From: Aphanocapsa lilacina HA4352-LM1
GTDB lineage: Bacteria > Cyanobacteriota > Cyanobacteriia > Gloeobacterales > Gloeobacteraceae
Length of the DNA: 49,296 nucleotides
Direction: 5' to 3'
NCBI GenBank assembly: GCA_019359725.1
Contig: JAHHGR010000029.1
Location: forward strand, 1-49,296
Part shown: piece by piece, positions 17,801 to 24,896 of the stretch
How positions within the stretch are numbered: position 1 is the stretch's first letter
Layout: each line of letters starts with the position of its first letter
Program-made: the position numbers and the translations under genes
The notes under the pieces: generated by a model
What the model saw: only the letters and a program-made list of their open reading frames with translations
Told to the model about the DNA's origin: nothing
Databases searched by the model: none

Positions 17801-18824
17801 GATTCTGGCCATGATCGGCGTGCTGCCCGCCCCCGATTCGATTGGCCGCATGAACTGCATCAAGGTAATCCCGATCGAAGAACTCGGTCGGCCCCGCATC
17901 GACGTGGTCGTCACCTGCTCAGGGATATTCCGCGATCTGTTCCCCAACCAGATGGAACTGCTCGACATGGCGGTCAAAACGGTCGCTGAACTCGACGAGC
18001 CGCTCAATTTGAACTACGTGCGCAAGCACGCCCTCGATCAGGCGGCAGCGCTTGGGATTAGCCCCCGCAAGGCGGCCACCCGCGTTTTCTCCAACGCCTC
18101 GGGATCCTACGCCGCCAACGTCAACTTCGCGGTGGAGACCGGCGCCTGGGAGAGCGAAGAGCAGCTGCACGAGATGTACCTCAGCCGCAAGTCCTACGCC
18201 TTCGGCTCCGAAGTGAACAACGAGCAGCAGCGCGAAATTTACGAGGCGGCCCTCAAGACGGTCGATACCGCCTTCCAGAACCTTGACTCTAACGAGACAA
18301 GCATCACCGACGTCGATCACTACTTCGACTACCTCGGGGCGGTGACCGGCGTGGTCGAGAAGATGCGCGGCAAGCGGCCCTCGGTCTACATGGCCGACAC
18401 CACCGCCGCCCAGGCGCGTATCCGCAGCATCGAGGAGATGGTCCGCCTCGATTCGCGCACCAAGATGCTCAACCCCAAGTGGTACGAGGGCATGCTCAAG
18501 CACGGCTTCGAGGGTGTGCGCGAAATCCAGTTTCGCCTCACCCACACCTTCGGCTGGTCGGCCACCGCCCACGCCGTGGACGACTGGGTCTACGACGAGA
18601 CCGCCGACATCTACATGAACGACGTTCAGATGGCCGATCGCCTCAAAAAGCTCAACCCCCACGCCTACCGCAAGATGGTGGGCGTGCTGCTCGAAGCGAA
18701 CGGCCGCGGCTACTGGCAGACCACCCCGGAACAACTCGACCGATTGCAGGAGCTGTACCAGGATCTCGAAGACGACATCGAAGGGGTAAACCTACCGCCC
18801 CTGCAGCGCCCGCCGCTGCTGTAG
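14841..18824 (+). CDS. chlH: Magnesium-protoporphyrin IX chelatase subunit H
   Basis: About 1327 residues from the ATG at 14841; in-frame GTGs at 14820 and 14832 are alternatives, and AAAGGA lies at 14822-14827. The N-terminus IVPQSLNGRTLLKLVYVVLE matches the ChlH start. CobN/Mg-chelatase blocks follow, including FGTHGALEFMPGKQMG and VVTCSGIFRDLFPNQM. ChlH binds protoporphyrin IX and, with the AAA+ subunits ChlI and ChlD, inserts Mg at the branch point to chlorophyll. The length is normal for the photosynthetic ChlH (about 1330). It is monocistronic here, with a hairpin ten bases after the stop. ChlI and ChlD are not in this window. Confidence 0.96.
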   Translation: MLAHLPTPSLARIVPQSLNGRTLLKLVYVVLEPQYQSAVAAGAELINQTNPVLAVEVKGYLIEDLREAERYAEFCADVAQADVFFASMIFIEDLANKIVAGVRPHIGKLKASVIFPCMPQVMRLSKVGSFSMANMGQSKSAIASFMRKRKENNKGGSFQEGMLKMVQTLPKILKYLPMEKAQDARNFMLSYQYWLGGSADNMANLLLMLSHHYFPNLRKLEFKPPIEYPDLGIWHPLAPKMFEDIREYLTWYNNRREVSEELRDPLAPTVGLILQRTHLVTGDDGHYVAMVEELESRGARIIPIFAGGLDCSKPVEKYFYNPINNQPLVDAVVSLTGFSLVGGPAKNDPEAAIAAMKKLNRPYMVSLPLVFQTTEQWENSDLGLHPVQVALQVALPELDGAIEPIILSGRDGATGKAMPMADRIELVAARALKWANLRKKPRLAKKVAITVFSFPPDKGNVGTAAYLDVFASIYNVMRLLGDNGYDVEGLPADPQALLMEVLHDVSAQIRSSDINVAAKLSVTEYEALTPFSDRLEANWGPAPGPFNNDGTNLVVYGKHYGNLFIGVQPSFGYEGDPMRLMFSKSCSPHHGFAAYYTYIEKVWGADAVLHFGTHGALEFMPGKQMGMSGNCYPDRLIGTLPNLYYYSVNNPSEATIAKRRSYASIISYLTPPAENAGLYKGLKELQELVASYKQLRESERGVTICETIAEKVRQVNLDKDVAIPELGSLDARDAFVGLIYRFLMEIEDRLVPCDLHVVGTPPTATEAIDTLVGVASFDRPEKEMEGLDRMFATARGWDIEALQRDAETGGIESLDRLRAIKTAAKAAVRSLVDAQTDAGGRVSRVSLLNFFNMGTTEPWVEALKGHGFVLDAKQLKPLFAFLEEVLERIVADNELGALVKALEGEFTLPGPGGDTVRNPIVLPTGRNIHALDPQSIPTAAAVKSAQIVVDRMLARHRAENNGAWPETIATVLWGTDNIKTYGEALAQILAMIGVLPAPDSIGRMNCIKVIPIEELGRPRIDVVVTCSGIFRDLFPNQMELLDMAVKTVAELDEPLNLNYVRKHALDQAAALGISPRKAATRVFSNASGSYAANVNFAVETGAWESEEQLHEMYLSRKSYAFGSEVNNEQQREIYEAALKTVDTAFQNLDSNETSITDVDHYFDYLGAVTGVVEKMRGKRPSVYMADTTAAQARIRSIEEMVRLDSRTKMLNPKWYEGMLKHGFEGVREIQFRLTHTFGWSATAHAVDDWVYDETADIYMNDVQMADRLKKLNPHAYRKMVGVLLEANGRGYWQTTPEQLDRLQELYQDLEDDIEGVNLPPLQRPPLL

Positions 18825-18833
18825 ACGGCAACA

Positions 18834-18875
18834 AACAATCCAGGGGGTGGTCATTGCTCTATTTCCTGGATTGTT
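18834..18875 (+). terminator. Hairpin terminator after chlH
   Basis: AACAATCCAGG (18834-18844) pairs perfectly with CCTGGATTGTT (18865-18875), an 11-bp stem starting nine bases after the chlH stop. The loop is 20 bases and no long T run follows, so it may act as a 3' stability hairpin as well as a terminator. Confidence 0.55.
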
Positions 18876-18892
18876 CGGATGTTTAGGCAGAA

Positions 18893-18936
18893 GAGGTGTC
18901 AGGGGAGATTTACTGACACCTGACACCTGACACCTC
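18893..18936. repeat. TGACACC heptamer tandem repeats within an inverted repeat
   Basis: TGACACC is repeated three times in tandem at 18914-18934. GAGGTGTCAG at 18893-18902 is the inverted counterpart of CTGACACCTC at 18927-18936, so the whole can fold with a 10-bp stem. It ends one base before the stop of the minus-strand gene. Short tandem heptamers of this sort are known in cyanobacteria. It may also serve as a 3' end for the minus-strand gene. Confidence 0.5.
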
Positions 18937-18937
18937 T

Positions 18938-19993
18938 TCACAAGTTCTGGTAGTTGAAGACCCGGTTGATGTCCTCTTTTTGGAAGCCGAGCACGAACGG
19001 GTGGCGGCAGCCGTTGATGAGCTGCACATCGTAGATTTCTTCGATACCGGCGTCGAAGGTGAGCCAGGCTTCGACGGTGCCCGTCTTGAGATTGACCACC
19101 TGCACGCCGCACTGGAGGCTGCCGCTGTTGTCGATGGGCGTGCCGCCGAAAGTGGCCTTCTCGCGCACTTTCGATAGACCGACGAAGGCGTACCAGCCCC
19201 AGATGCCCAGACCCCGCAAAAAACCCGGCAACTGCACAATCGGCTGCCATTTGCCCGCCTGGACATCGAGGGTGCCCAGTTCGCCCCGCCCGGAGTTGAG
19301 CACCCAGAGTTGCCGCTGGTAGAGCCTGGGCGAGTGGGGCATGGCAAACCCCTTGTAAATCACTTCGTTGCTCGCAATATCGATGGCGCAGCCGCCGTTA
19401 TTTTTGTCGGCCCGCCAACCGGCGGCGTAGTCGGTTGCCCCCAAGGCGACGGCATAGCGCGGTTTGCCGCTATCGAGGGCGACGCTGTTGAAGTGGCAGC
19501 GGTCCTCCGGCGCTAGACGGCTGATAAAACTGGGTTTCCAGGTGGGCACAAAGCTGCGGGTTTGGCTGACGCGCGCCAGACAAGAAAACAGCGTATTGAC
19601 CAGGTGAATTTCGCCATCGAGCAAAAACACGTCGTGGGCGGCCACATCGCCGGTCACAAACGAGCACTGCGGCAGGTAGAGATTGTCGTAGTCGCGGTCG
19701 GGGTAGTGGGCGGCGAGCAGTTGGGGGGCTTTGACAAAAGACCAGATCTGGTTGCGCGTGGCGAGCACCATGCCCTGATCGTGGGTAAATAGTCCCATCG
19801 CCTTGTTGTAAGTGCGCATCAACAGGCGCAGTCGGTTTTGATAGGTGCTGATAAAGCAGAGCTTGCCCGCCTGATAGGTGGTAAGGGCCAGAGTGACGCC
19901 GAGCCGGTCGAGCAGTTCGGCAAAACTCGGAGAGTGGACAAAGGTGACCGGGGCCTCGGCGGCATTGGTGGTGTTGGGATTGCTTGTGGTCAT
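18938..19993 (-). CDS. TIGR03032-type protein of unknown function (beta-propeller-like)
   Basis: 351 residues from the ATG at 19993; the upstream TTG at 20047 is less convincing. It reads LALTTYQAGKLCFIS near the start, then GLFTHDQGMVLATRNQIW, LGATDYAAGWRADKNNGGC and MPHSPRLYQRQLWVLNSG. I recognise these as the conserved blocks of the TIGR03032 family found in cyanobacteria and proteobacteria. Repeated short strands ending in Trp/Gly suggest a propeller-like fold. No signal peptide or catalytic motif is evident. Members often sit near glycosylation or prolyl hydroxylase genes, but the neighbours here give no clue. Confidence 0.75.
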   Translation of the reverse strand: MTTSNPNTTNAAEAPVTFVHSPSFAELLDRLGVTLALTTYQAGKLCFISTYQNRLRLLMRTYNKAMGLFTHDQGMVLATRNQIWSFVKAPQLLAAHYPDRDYDNLYLPQCSFVTGDVAAHDVFLLDGEIHLVNTLFSCLARVSQTRSFVPTWKPSFISRLAPEDRCHFNSVALDSGKPRYAVALGATDYAAGWRADKNNGGCAIDIASNEVIYKGFAMPHSPRLYQRQLWVLNSGRGELGTLDVQAGKWQPIVQLPGFLRGLGIWGWYAFVGLSKVREKATFGGTPIDNSGSLQCGVQVVNLKTGTVEAWLTFDAGIEEIYDVQLINGCRHPFVLGFQKEDINRVFNYQNL

Positions 19994-20043
19994 AAGTAGT
20001 TGTGTGGCACCCCCATGAAAGTGGTTGCTGGAGGTGTAAGCCT

Positions 20044-20148
20044 TCAATGAGCGTACTGCGAGTCACCTTCCAGCACATGGCGCAACGAAGCAACCACCCG
20101 CTCCTGCACCTCGTTGTCCACCGGCAACGCGTCGGAGTCGGGGAGCAT
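20044..20148 (-). CDS. Possible very small protein upstream of the TIGR03032-type gene
   Basis: 34 codons from the ATG at 20148 read MLPDSDALPVDNEVQERVVA and end at a TGA (20046-20044). The open frame extends further upstream (FRRVAILANGADA) to a TAG near 20220, so a non-ATG start could give about 55 residues. It lies 50 bases before the TIGR03032-type gene on the same strand. A 14-bp direct repeat, GGCAACGCGTCGGA, occurs twice in this region (near 20123 and 20174). Coding status is doubtful; it may be a remnant or a leader. Confidence 0.25.
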   Translation of the reverse strand: MLPDSDALPVDNEVQERVVASLRHVLEGDSQYAH

Positions 20149-20295
20149 AGCATCTGCGCCGTTGGCCAAAATGGCAACGCGTCGGAAAGCATCATGGAGC
20201 AGGCTCAGATTGCTATGGCTCTATCTTAGCGGCGTCCATTATCCTGTTCCGCCGGAGGCAAACCTCGTCAAATGCCGGATATGCGGCACCTCGAT

Positions 20296-20329
20296 AAAAA
20301 AACACCCACCCCCGAAAGGGCGGGTGGGA
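20296..20329 (-). terminator. Rho-independent terminator (minus strand)
   Basis: Read on the minus strand, CCCACCCGCCCTTTCGGGGG then TGGG forms a strong GC stem with a UUCG-type loop, followed directly by seven T residues (20302-20296). It lies about 140 bases after the aldehyde dehydrogenase remnant, whose original transcript it probably ended. Confidence 0.8.
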
Positions 20330-20467
20330 TGCAAGACGAGGTATAGCCAATACGGCGCCCGCACCAAAATCGGATCTGTTTAGAGCAGTTTGCAGGTGCA
20401 TCCAGTACATCCGGTCGGCTCTCTACCTTGACAGGCAACAGTTTTCAACCTGACACCTGGCCTTGCT

Positions 20468-21097
20468 CTAGAAGAAACCCTGGGGCTTGGTGTCGTAGCT
20501 CACCAGCAGGTTTTTGGTCTGCTGGTAGTGGCCGAGCATCATCTTGTGGGTTTCGCGGCCGACGCCGCTGGCTTTGTAGCCGCCAAAGGCGGCGTGGGCC
20601 GGATAGACGTGGTAGCAGTTCACCCAGACGCGACCGGCCTCGATGGCGCGGCCCACCCGGTAGGCATTGTTGATGTCGCGCATCCAGATCCCCGCTCCCA
20701 GGCCGTAGGGGGTGTCGTTGGCGATGCGCACCGCCTCCTCAGCATCTTTGAAGGTCGTCACCGCGAGCACCGGCCCGAAAATTTCCTCTTGGAAAATGCG
20801 CATCTGGTTGTGGCCCTTCATCACCGTCGGCTTGTAGTAGTAGCCCCCGGCGAGCCCTTCGCCCGGTTTGCTGTTGCGCTCGCCGCCGATGAGCACCTCG
20901 GCCCCTTCCTGCTTACCCAGTTCGACGTAGCGGCCGATTTTGTCCATTTGGGCCTGGGAGACCTGGGCACCCAGCATCGTCTCGGGGTCGAGGGGATTGC
21001 CCTGCTTGGTGCTTGCCACCCGGCGAACGGCCCGATCGATGAAAAATTCATCGATCGACTCCTGCACCAGGGTGGCTCCGGGGTTGTCTTTCCGGCC
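20468..21097 (-). pseudogene. Aldehyde dehydrogenase, C-terminal 205-residue remnant
   Basis: The frame is closed upstream by a TGA at 21100-21098 and homology begins at about [17 protein letters not shown]. It contains [11 protein letters not shown], the conserved [10 protein letters not shown], and the C-terminal [19 protein letters not shown] and SGVGRE blocks of NAD(P)-aldehyde dehydrogenases of the AldB/exaC type. The NAD-binding half and the catalytic Cys (normally about 300 of 506 residues) are missing. The remaining coding sequence is clean, so the truncation may be recent. The internal GTG at 21067 would yield 199 residues but no active enzyme. Confidence 0.85.
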
Positions 21098-21146
21098 TCA
21101 ATAAATGTCCGATTCGATACAAAATTTTGGTATTCGTTGACATGCT

Positions 21147-21181
21147 GCCCAAGACCGGAGAGCCCTGCCTCGGTCTTGGGC
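21147..21181 (-). terminator. Hairpin between rimM and the aldehyde dehydrogenase remnant
   Basis: GCCCAAGACCG (21147-21157) and CGGTCTTGGGC (21171-21181) form a perfect 11-bp stem with a 13-base loop, eight bases beyond the rimM stop. There is no T run on the minus side, so termination strength is uncertain. Confidence 0.5.
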
Positions 21182-21188
21182 GGCAATT

Positions 21189-21734
21189 TTATGCCTCGTC
21201 GGCCTCCGCCGGGTCGAGTAGACCTGGTATCGGAGCCACCTCGATGCGCCCCGCTTCTAGATCGACCACCGGCACCAGTGCATGGACAAAGGGCACCATC
21301 ACCGTCTGTCCACCGCTCAATCGAATGACCAATAAATCATTGCCCGCCCGCGTCATATCGCTTACCTCACCGATGGCTTCGCCGGTATCCTGACGAAATA
21401 CCCTGGCTCCCATCAGATCCGGCAGCCAAAATTCGCCCGCAGCCAGCACCGGCCGCTCGGCGGCGTCGCTCCAGAGGGTGGAGCCCACCAGGTTTTCGGC
21501 GGCGTTGCGCTCCTCGATGCCCTCGAAGCGGCAGACAAACAGCTCCTTCCCCGGTATGGCCCGGCCACTTTGCAATCGCAACACCCGGCCATCGTCGAGC
21601 GAGCGGCCCACCAGGCGTACTCCCGGGCGGGTGAGCCGCTCGGCAAAGTCGGTCGCCGGTTGCACGCGCACCTCGCCGCGCAGACCCTGGGCGGCGACGA
21701 CTTTGCCGATTTCAAGCCACTGCTGCATGGGCAT
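21189..21734 (-). CDS. rimM: Ribosome maturation factor RimM
   Basis: 181 residues. The N-terminal RimM beta-barrel begins WLEIGKVVAAQGLRGEVRV, the family hallmark. The C-terminal PRC-barrel includes AAGEFWLPDLMGARVF, GEAIGEVSDM and MVPFVHALVPVVDLEAGRIE. RimM assists 16S 3' domain folding and binds S19 during 30S assembly. The length is typical (about 175). Two Mets (positions 1 and 3) are possible starts and no strong Shine-Dalgarno separates them. It is divergent from rne, and trmD and rpsP are not nearby. Confidence 0.95.
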   Translation of the reverse strand: MPMQQWLEIGKVVAAQGLRGEVRVQPATDFAERLTRPGVRLVGRSLDDGRVLRLQSGRAIPGKELFVCRFEGIEERNAAENLVGSTLWSDAAERPVLAAGEFWLPDLMGARVFRQDTGEAIGEVSDMTRAGNDLLVIRLSGGQTVMVPFVHALVPVVDLEAGRIEVAPIPGLLDPAEADEA

Positions 21735-21800
21735 TGACGGTGCACCGCTCTCCTATTGAAGCAAACACCCCGGAACGATTGGAGAATTTGGGGGTTGGCC

Positions 21801-21830
21801 TTACGGTTCAGGCGGGGTTGACGGTATAAT
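21801..21830 (+). promoter_or_regulatory. Candidate promoter for rne-rnhB and long 5' leader
   Basis: A perfect -10 TATAAT lies at 21825-21830, with a weak -35-like TTACGG at 21801-21806 (18-bp spacer). Transcription would start near 21837, leaving a leader of about 245 bases before rne. Cyanobacterial rne mRNAs are known to have long 5' UTRs used for autoregulation by RNase E. That this leader does so is inference. No ORF is convincing in 21735-22081. Confidence 0.45.
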
Positions 21831-22081
21831 CGCGGTGGTCGGATGCTTGCCAAGAGCGAACCTTCCAGGCTTGCTGGTGATATTCTGCTGAATATCTGCT
21901 GCGCTTCGACTACATTCTGGACAACTTTGCCGAATCAGCGTTTTTTGGAGTGCGACGCTTGCGCTGTCCTCTCCCGTTTTTTGGCACATCGCTGCCAGGC
22001 TGTTTAGTACCTCGCGAAATGAGCCCAATTGCCTGCTGCTGTGACGGACTGAAGGTGCCGTCACTTTTCACAAGGAGCCCT

Positions 22082-24073
22082 ATGCCCAAGCAAATTATCA
22101 TCGCGGAACAATACCGCCTGGCGGCGGTATTTGCAGAAGATCAGATTCAAGAACTCATCGTCGCCTCCGGCAACCACCAGGTCGGAGACATTTACCTGGG
22201 CATTGTCGAGAACGTACTGCCCAGCATTGATGCCGCTTTCGTCAACATCGGCAACCCCGAGCGCAACGGCTTTATCCACGTCACCGACCTCGGTCAAATC
22301 CGGCTGCGCCGCTCCTCCGCTTCGATTAGCGAACTGGTCACCCCCCAGCAAAAAGTGCTCGTCCAGGTGATGAAGGAGCCCACCGGCAACAAAGGTCCGC
22401 GCCTGACCGGTAACGTCAGCCTGCCGGGACGCTTTTTGGTATTGATGCCCTTCGGCCGCGGCGTCAACCTCTCGCGGCGCATCCGCGACGATGATGAGCG
22501 CAACCGCCTGCGTGCCCTGGCGGTGCTCATCAAACCCCCGGGCATGGGCCTGCTGGTGCGCACCGAGGCAGCCGGCATGGACGAGCAGGGCATCCTCGAA
22601 GATCTCGAAAGCCTGCTCAAGCAGTGGGAGAAAATCCAGAAGCAGACCGCCGAAACCCGCGCTCCGGCTTTGCTCAACCGCGACGAAGACTTTATTCAGC
22701 GCGTCTTGCGCGACGCCTACAGCGCCCAGGTCAACCGCATCGTGGTGGACTCCCACGTCGGGGTCAAGCGCGTCAAGCAGCACCTGCTCAACTGGAACGG
22801 CGGCCGCATGCCCCAGGGCGTCTACGTCGAGCACCACCGCGAGCCCAGTTCGATTCTCGATTATTTTCGGGTCAATGCGGCGATTCGCGAGGCGCTGCGG
22901 CCCCGCGTCGATTTGCCCTCCGGCGGTTACATCATCATCGAGCCTACCGAGGCGCTCACGGTGATCGACGTTAACTCCGGTTCTTTCACCCGCTCGGCGA
23001 CTTCGCGCGAGACGGTGCTGTGGACCAACTGCGAGGCAGCCACCGAAATCGCCCGCCAACTGCGGTTGCGCAACATCGCGGGCATCATCATCATCGACTT
23101 TATCGACATGGACGCGCGCCGCGATCAGTTGCAGGTGCTGGAGCACTTCTCCAAGGCGCTCAAAGCCGACAAGTCGCGCCCGCAGATAGCCCAGCTCACC
23201 GAACTGGGCCTTGTTGAGATCACCCGCAAGCGGCAGGGCCAGAGCATCTACGAGATCTTCGGCAAGCCCTGCCCCACCTGCGACGGTCTTGGCATCATCA
23301 CCCACCTGCCCGGTACCCGCCACGAGCACGGCGGCGAAGCCGTGCCTACTTTTGCCCCGTCCGCCGAGGAACTGGAAGGCTTCGAAGGTGAAGAATTTGC
23401 TGGGGTCAGCACCACCGGCGAGTACGAAGAGGAAGAATCGTCGGATCTCGACCTCACGGCCCATCCGGTTTTTCGCAACGACCGGCGCCGCCTGCCGATG
23501 GAGCGCCGCCCGGCGGCGCCACCGCCGAGCGGCAACGGTGCCCCGGGCAACACCGGCGGTGGGCGCAACCGCCGCCGCCGCGGCCGGGGCGGCAATAATG
23601 GCCGCGGCGGGGCGGAGGAGGGCCTGGGACGCCCTGCGATTGAGACGGGCGAACCGGGTTCCGGCCCTCCTCCGCCCTCGCCTACCGTCCGGGTGCCCGA
23701 GGCCGAACCGGCGGAGGCAGCGGCTTCGATGTCCGGCTACGGCGGCTACGAAGATCGTCGTGACGAAGGTGCCCAGCCGACGCAGCCCCCGGTCGAAGCG
23801 CCCGAGATGCCCATCGACCACATTCCTGCTGCCGAGCAGGAAGTGCTCGCCTACATGGGGCTGCCTGCCGAGCTGTTGAGTGGTCCGGCGATCACCTCGG
23901 GCAACACCTCGATTCTCTCGGTCCGGCCGCCCAGCCCTCACAAACCCGAAGACGAGGGGAGCGAGGAGGGTGAGGGCGATCCGCGCCGCCGCCGCCGCCG
24001 CCGCACCACCCGCAGTAAAGCCTCCGAGGCGCAGAATCCCCCGGAGCCGGTTCCTGTCAATCCGGAGGAATAA
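22082..24073 (+). CDS. rne: Ribonuclease E/G
   Basis: 663 residues from an ATG preceded by AAGGAG. An S1-type RNA-binding region occupies about residues 30-120 ([21 protein letters not shown]). The RNase H-like catalytic fold carries the two Mg-binding Asp residues, VIDVNSGSF (D296) and IIIIDFIDM (D339). The Zn-link CPTCDGLG is at C397 and C400. The C-terminal 200 residues are disordered, with [10 protein letters not shown] and a terminal run of seven Arg followed by TTRSK. Cyanobacterial RNase E uses such an Arg-rich peptide to recruit polynucleotide phosphorylase. It cleaves single-stranded RNA in mRNA decay and rRNA/tRNA processing, and forms an operon with rnhB. Confidence 0.95.
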   Translation: MPKQIIIAEQYRLAAVFAEDQIQELIVASGNHQVGDIYLGIVENVLPSIDAAFVNIGNPERNGFIHVTDLGQIRLRRSSASISELVTPQQKVLVQVMKEPTGNKGPRLTGNVSLPGRFLVLMPFGRGVNLSRRIRDDDERNRLRALAVLIKPPGMGLLVRTEAAGMDEQGILEDLESLLKQWEKIQKQTAETRAPALLNRDEDFIQRVLRDAYSAQVNRIVVDSHVGVKRVKQHLLNWNGGRMPQGVYVEHHREPSSILDYFRVNAAIREALRPRVDLPSGGYIIIEPTEALTVIDVNSGSFTRSATSRETVLWTNCEAATEIARQLRLRNIAGIIIIDFIDMDARRDQLQVLEHFSKALKADKSRPQIAQLTELGLVEITRKRQGQSIYEIFGKPCPTCDGLGIITHLPGTRHEHGGEAVPTFAPSAEELEGFEGEEFAGVSTTGEYEEEESSDLDLTAHPVFRNDRRRLPMERRPAAPPPSGNGAPGNTGGGRNRRRRGRGGNNGRGGAEEGLGRPAIETGEPGSGPPPPSPTVRVPEAEPAEAAASMSGYGGYEDRRDEGAQPTQPPVEAPEMPIDHIPAAEQEVLAYMGLPAELLSGPAITSGNTSILSVRPPSPHKPEDEGSEEGEGDPRRRRRRRTTRSKASEAQNPPEPVPVNPEE

Positions 24074-24074
24074 C

Positions 24075-24755
24075 ATCAAGCGGCCGTCTCAGACTTCCTT
24101 CCCTTCGCTGGAGTGCGAGCGCGCCCTGTGGACGGCGGGCATCCGCCGTCTGGCGGGGGTAGACGAGGTCGGCCGCGGTGCCCTGGCTGGTTGTGTGGTG
24201 GCGGCGGCGGTGGTGTTGCCGCCGGATATGCCCCTTGCGGCCCTCGCCGGGGTCGCAGATTCGAAGTTGCTCGAGCGCCCCCGCCGCGAAGCGCTTTATG
24301 AGCGCATCCTGGCCCTGGCATCGGCGGTGGGCATCGGCAGCGCCTCCGTGCGCGAGATCGACCGGCTCAATATTTTGCGGGCGACCGCCCTTGCCATGGG
24401 CCGCGCCCTGCACCAGGTGGCCCCGGTCGAGCATGTCCTGGTGGACGGGTTGCCGGTGGCTGAACTGGGAATCGCCCAGACCGCCATCGTCGGTGGGGAC
24501 CGCACCAGCCTCAGTATTGCCGCCGCTTCGATCGTGGCCAAGGTGACCCGCGATCGGTGGATGGCGCGGCTGGATCGGCGCTTTGCGGGCTTCGGTTGGG
24601 CCACGAATGCCGGTTATAGCACCGCCTCCCACCGCGAAGCGCTGGCTCGATTGGGAGTCACTCCGCTGCACCGGCGCAGCTTTGCCCCGGTGCGCCTGGT
24701 GGTGCAAAAGAATTTGTTTGATGAACCGCCGCCGGGCGGGCATTTCGTTGAATAG
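24075..24755 (+). CDS. rnhB: Ribonuclease HII, apparently starting at ATC
   Basis: 226 residues. [13 protein letters not shown] and ADSKLL give the catalytic Asp-Glu and third acidic region, then [20 protein letters not shown] and the GYSTASH block. The enzyme removes ribonucleotides and RNA primers from DNA. There is no ATG, GTG or TTG between the rne stop and the conserved core. A perfect GGAGG (24064-24068) sits six bases before ATC AAG at 24075, one base after the rne TAA. ATC is therefore the best start. The alternative is an in-frame GTG well inside rne (about 23969 or 23880), which would add an Arg-rich, non-conserved extension. rne-rnhB pairing is common in cyanobacteria. Confidence 0.88.
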   Translation: MKRPSQTSFPSLECERALWTAGIRRLAGVDEVGRGALAGCVVAAAVVLPPDMPLAALAGVADSKLLERPRREALYERILALASAVGIGSASVREIDRLNILRATALAMGRALHQVAPVEHVLVDGLPVAELGIAQTAIVGGDRTSLSIAAASIVAKVTRDRWMARLDRRFAGFGWATNAGYSTASHREALARLGVTPLHRRSFAPVRLVVQKNLFDEPPPGGHFVE

Positions 24756-24896
24756 TTGAGCATCGGTGCATAAAATAAAATGCACCCTGTCGCCAGGAAC
24801 GACGCGGCTTTGTCTACGCTGGTAGTGAAGCGTCTCAATCCGGCGGGGAAGCGCTGTCAGCAAAGTTCATACGATTAGTTCCACCGAGCGCCCGAC

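Noticed and set aside
18914..18934. CRISPR-like repeats
   Set aside because: Heptamers are contiguous with no spacers, and no cas genes are present.
22061..24079. 672-codon open frame antisense to rne
   Set aside because: Mirror of RNase E codons, with low-complexity Ala/Gly/Arg runs and no recognisable motif.
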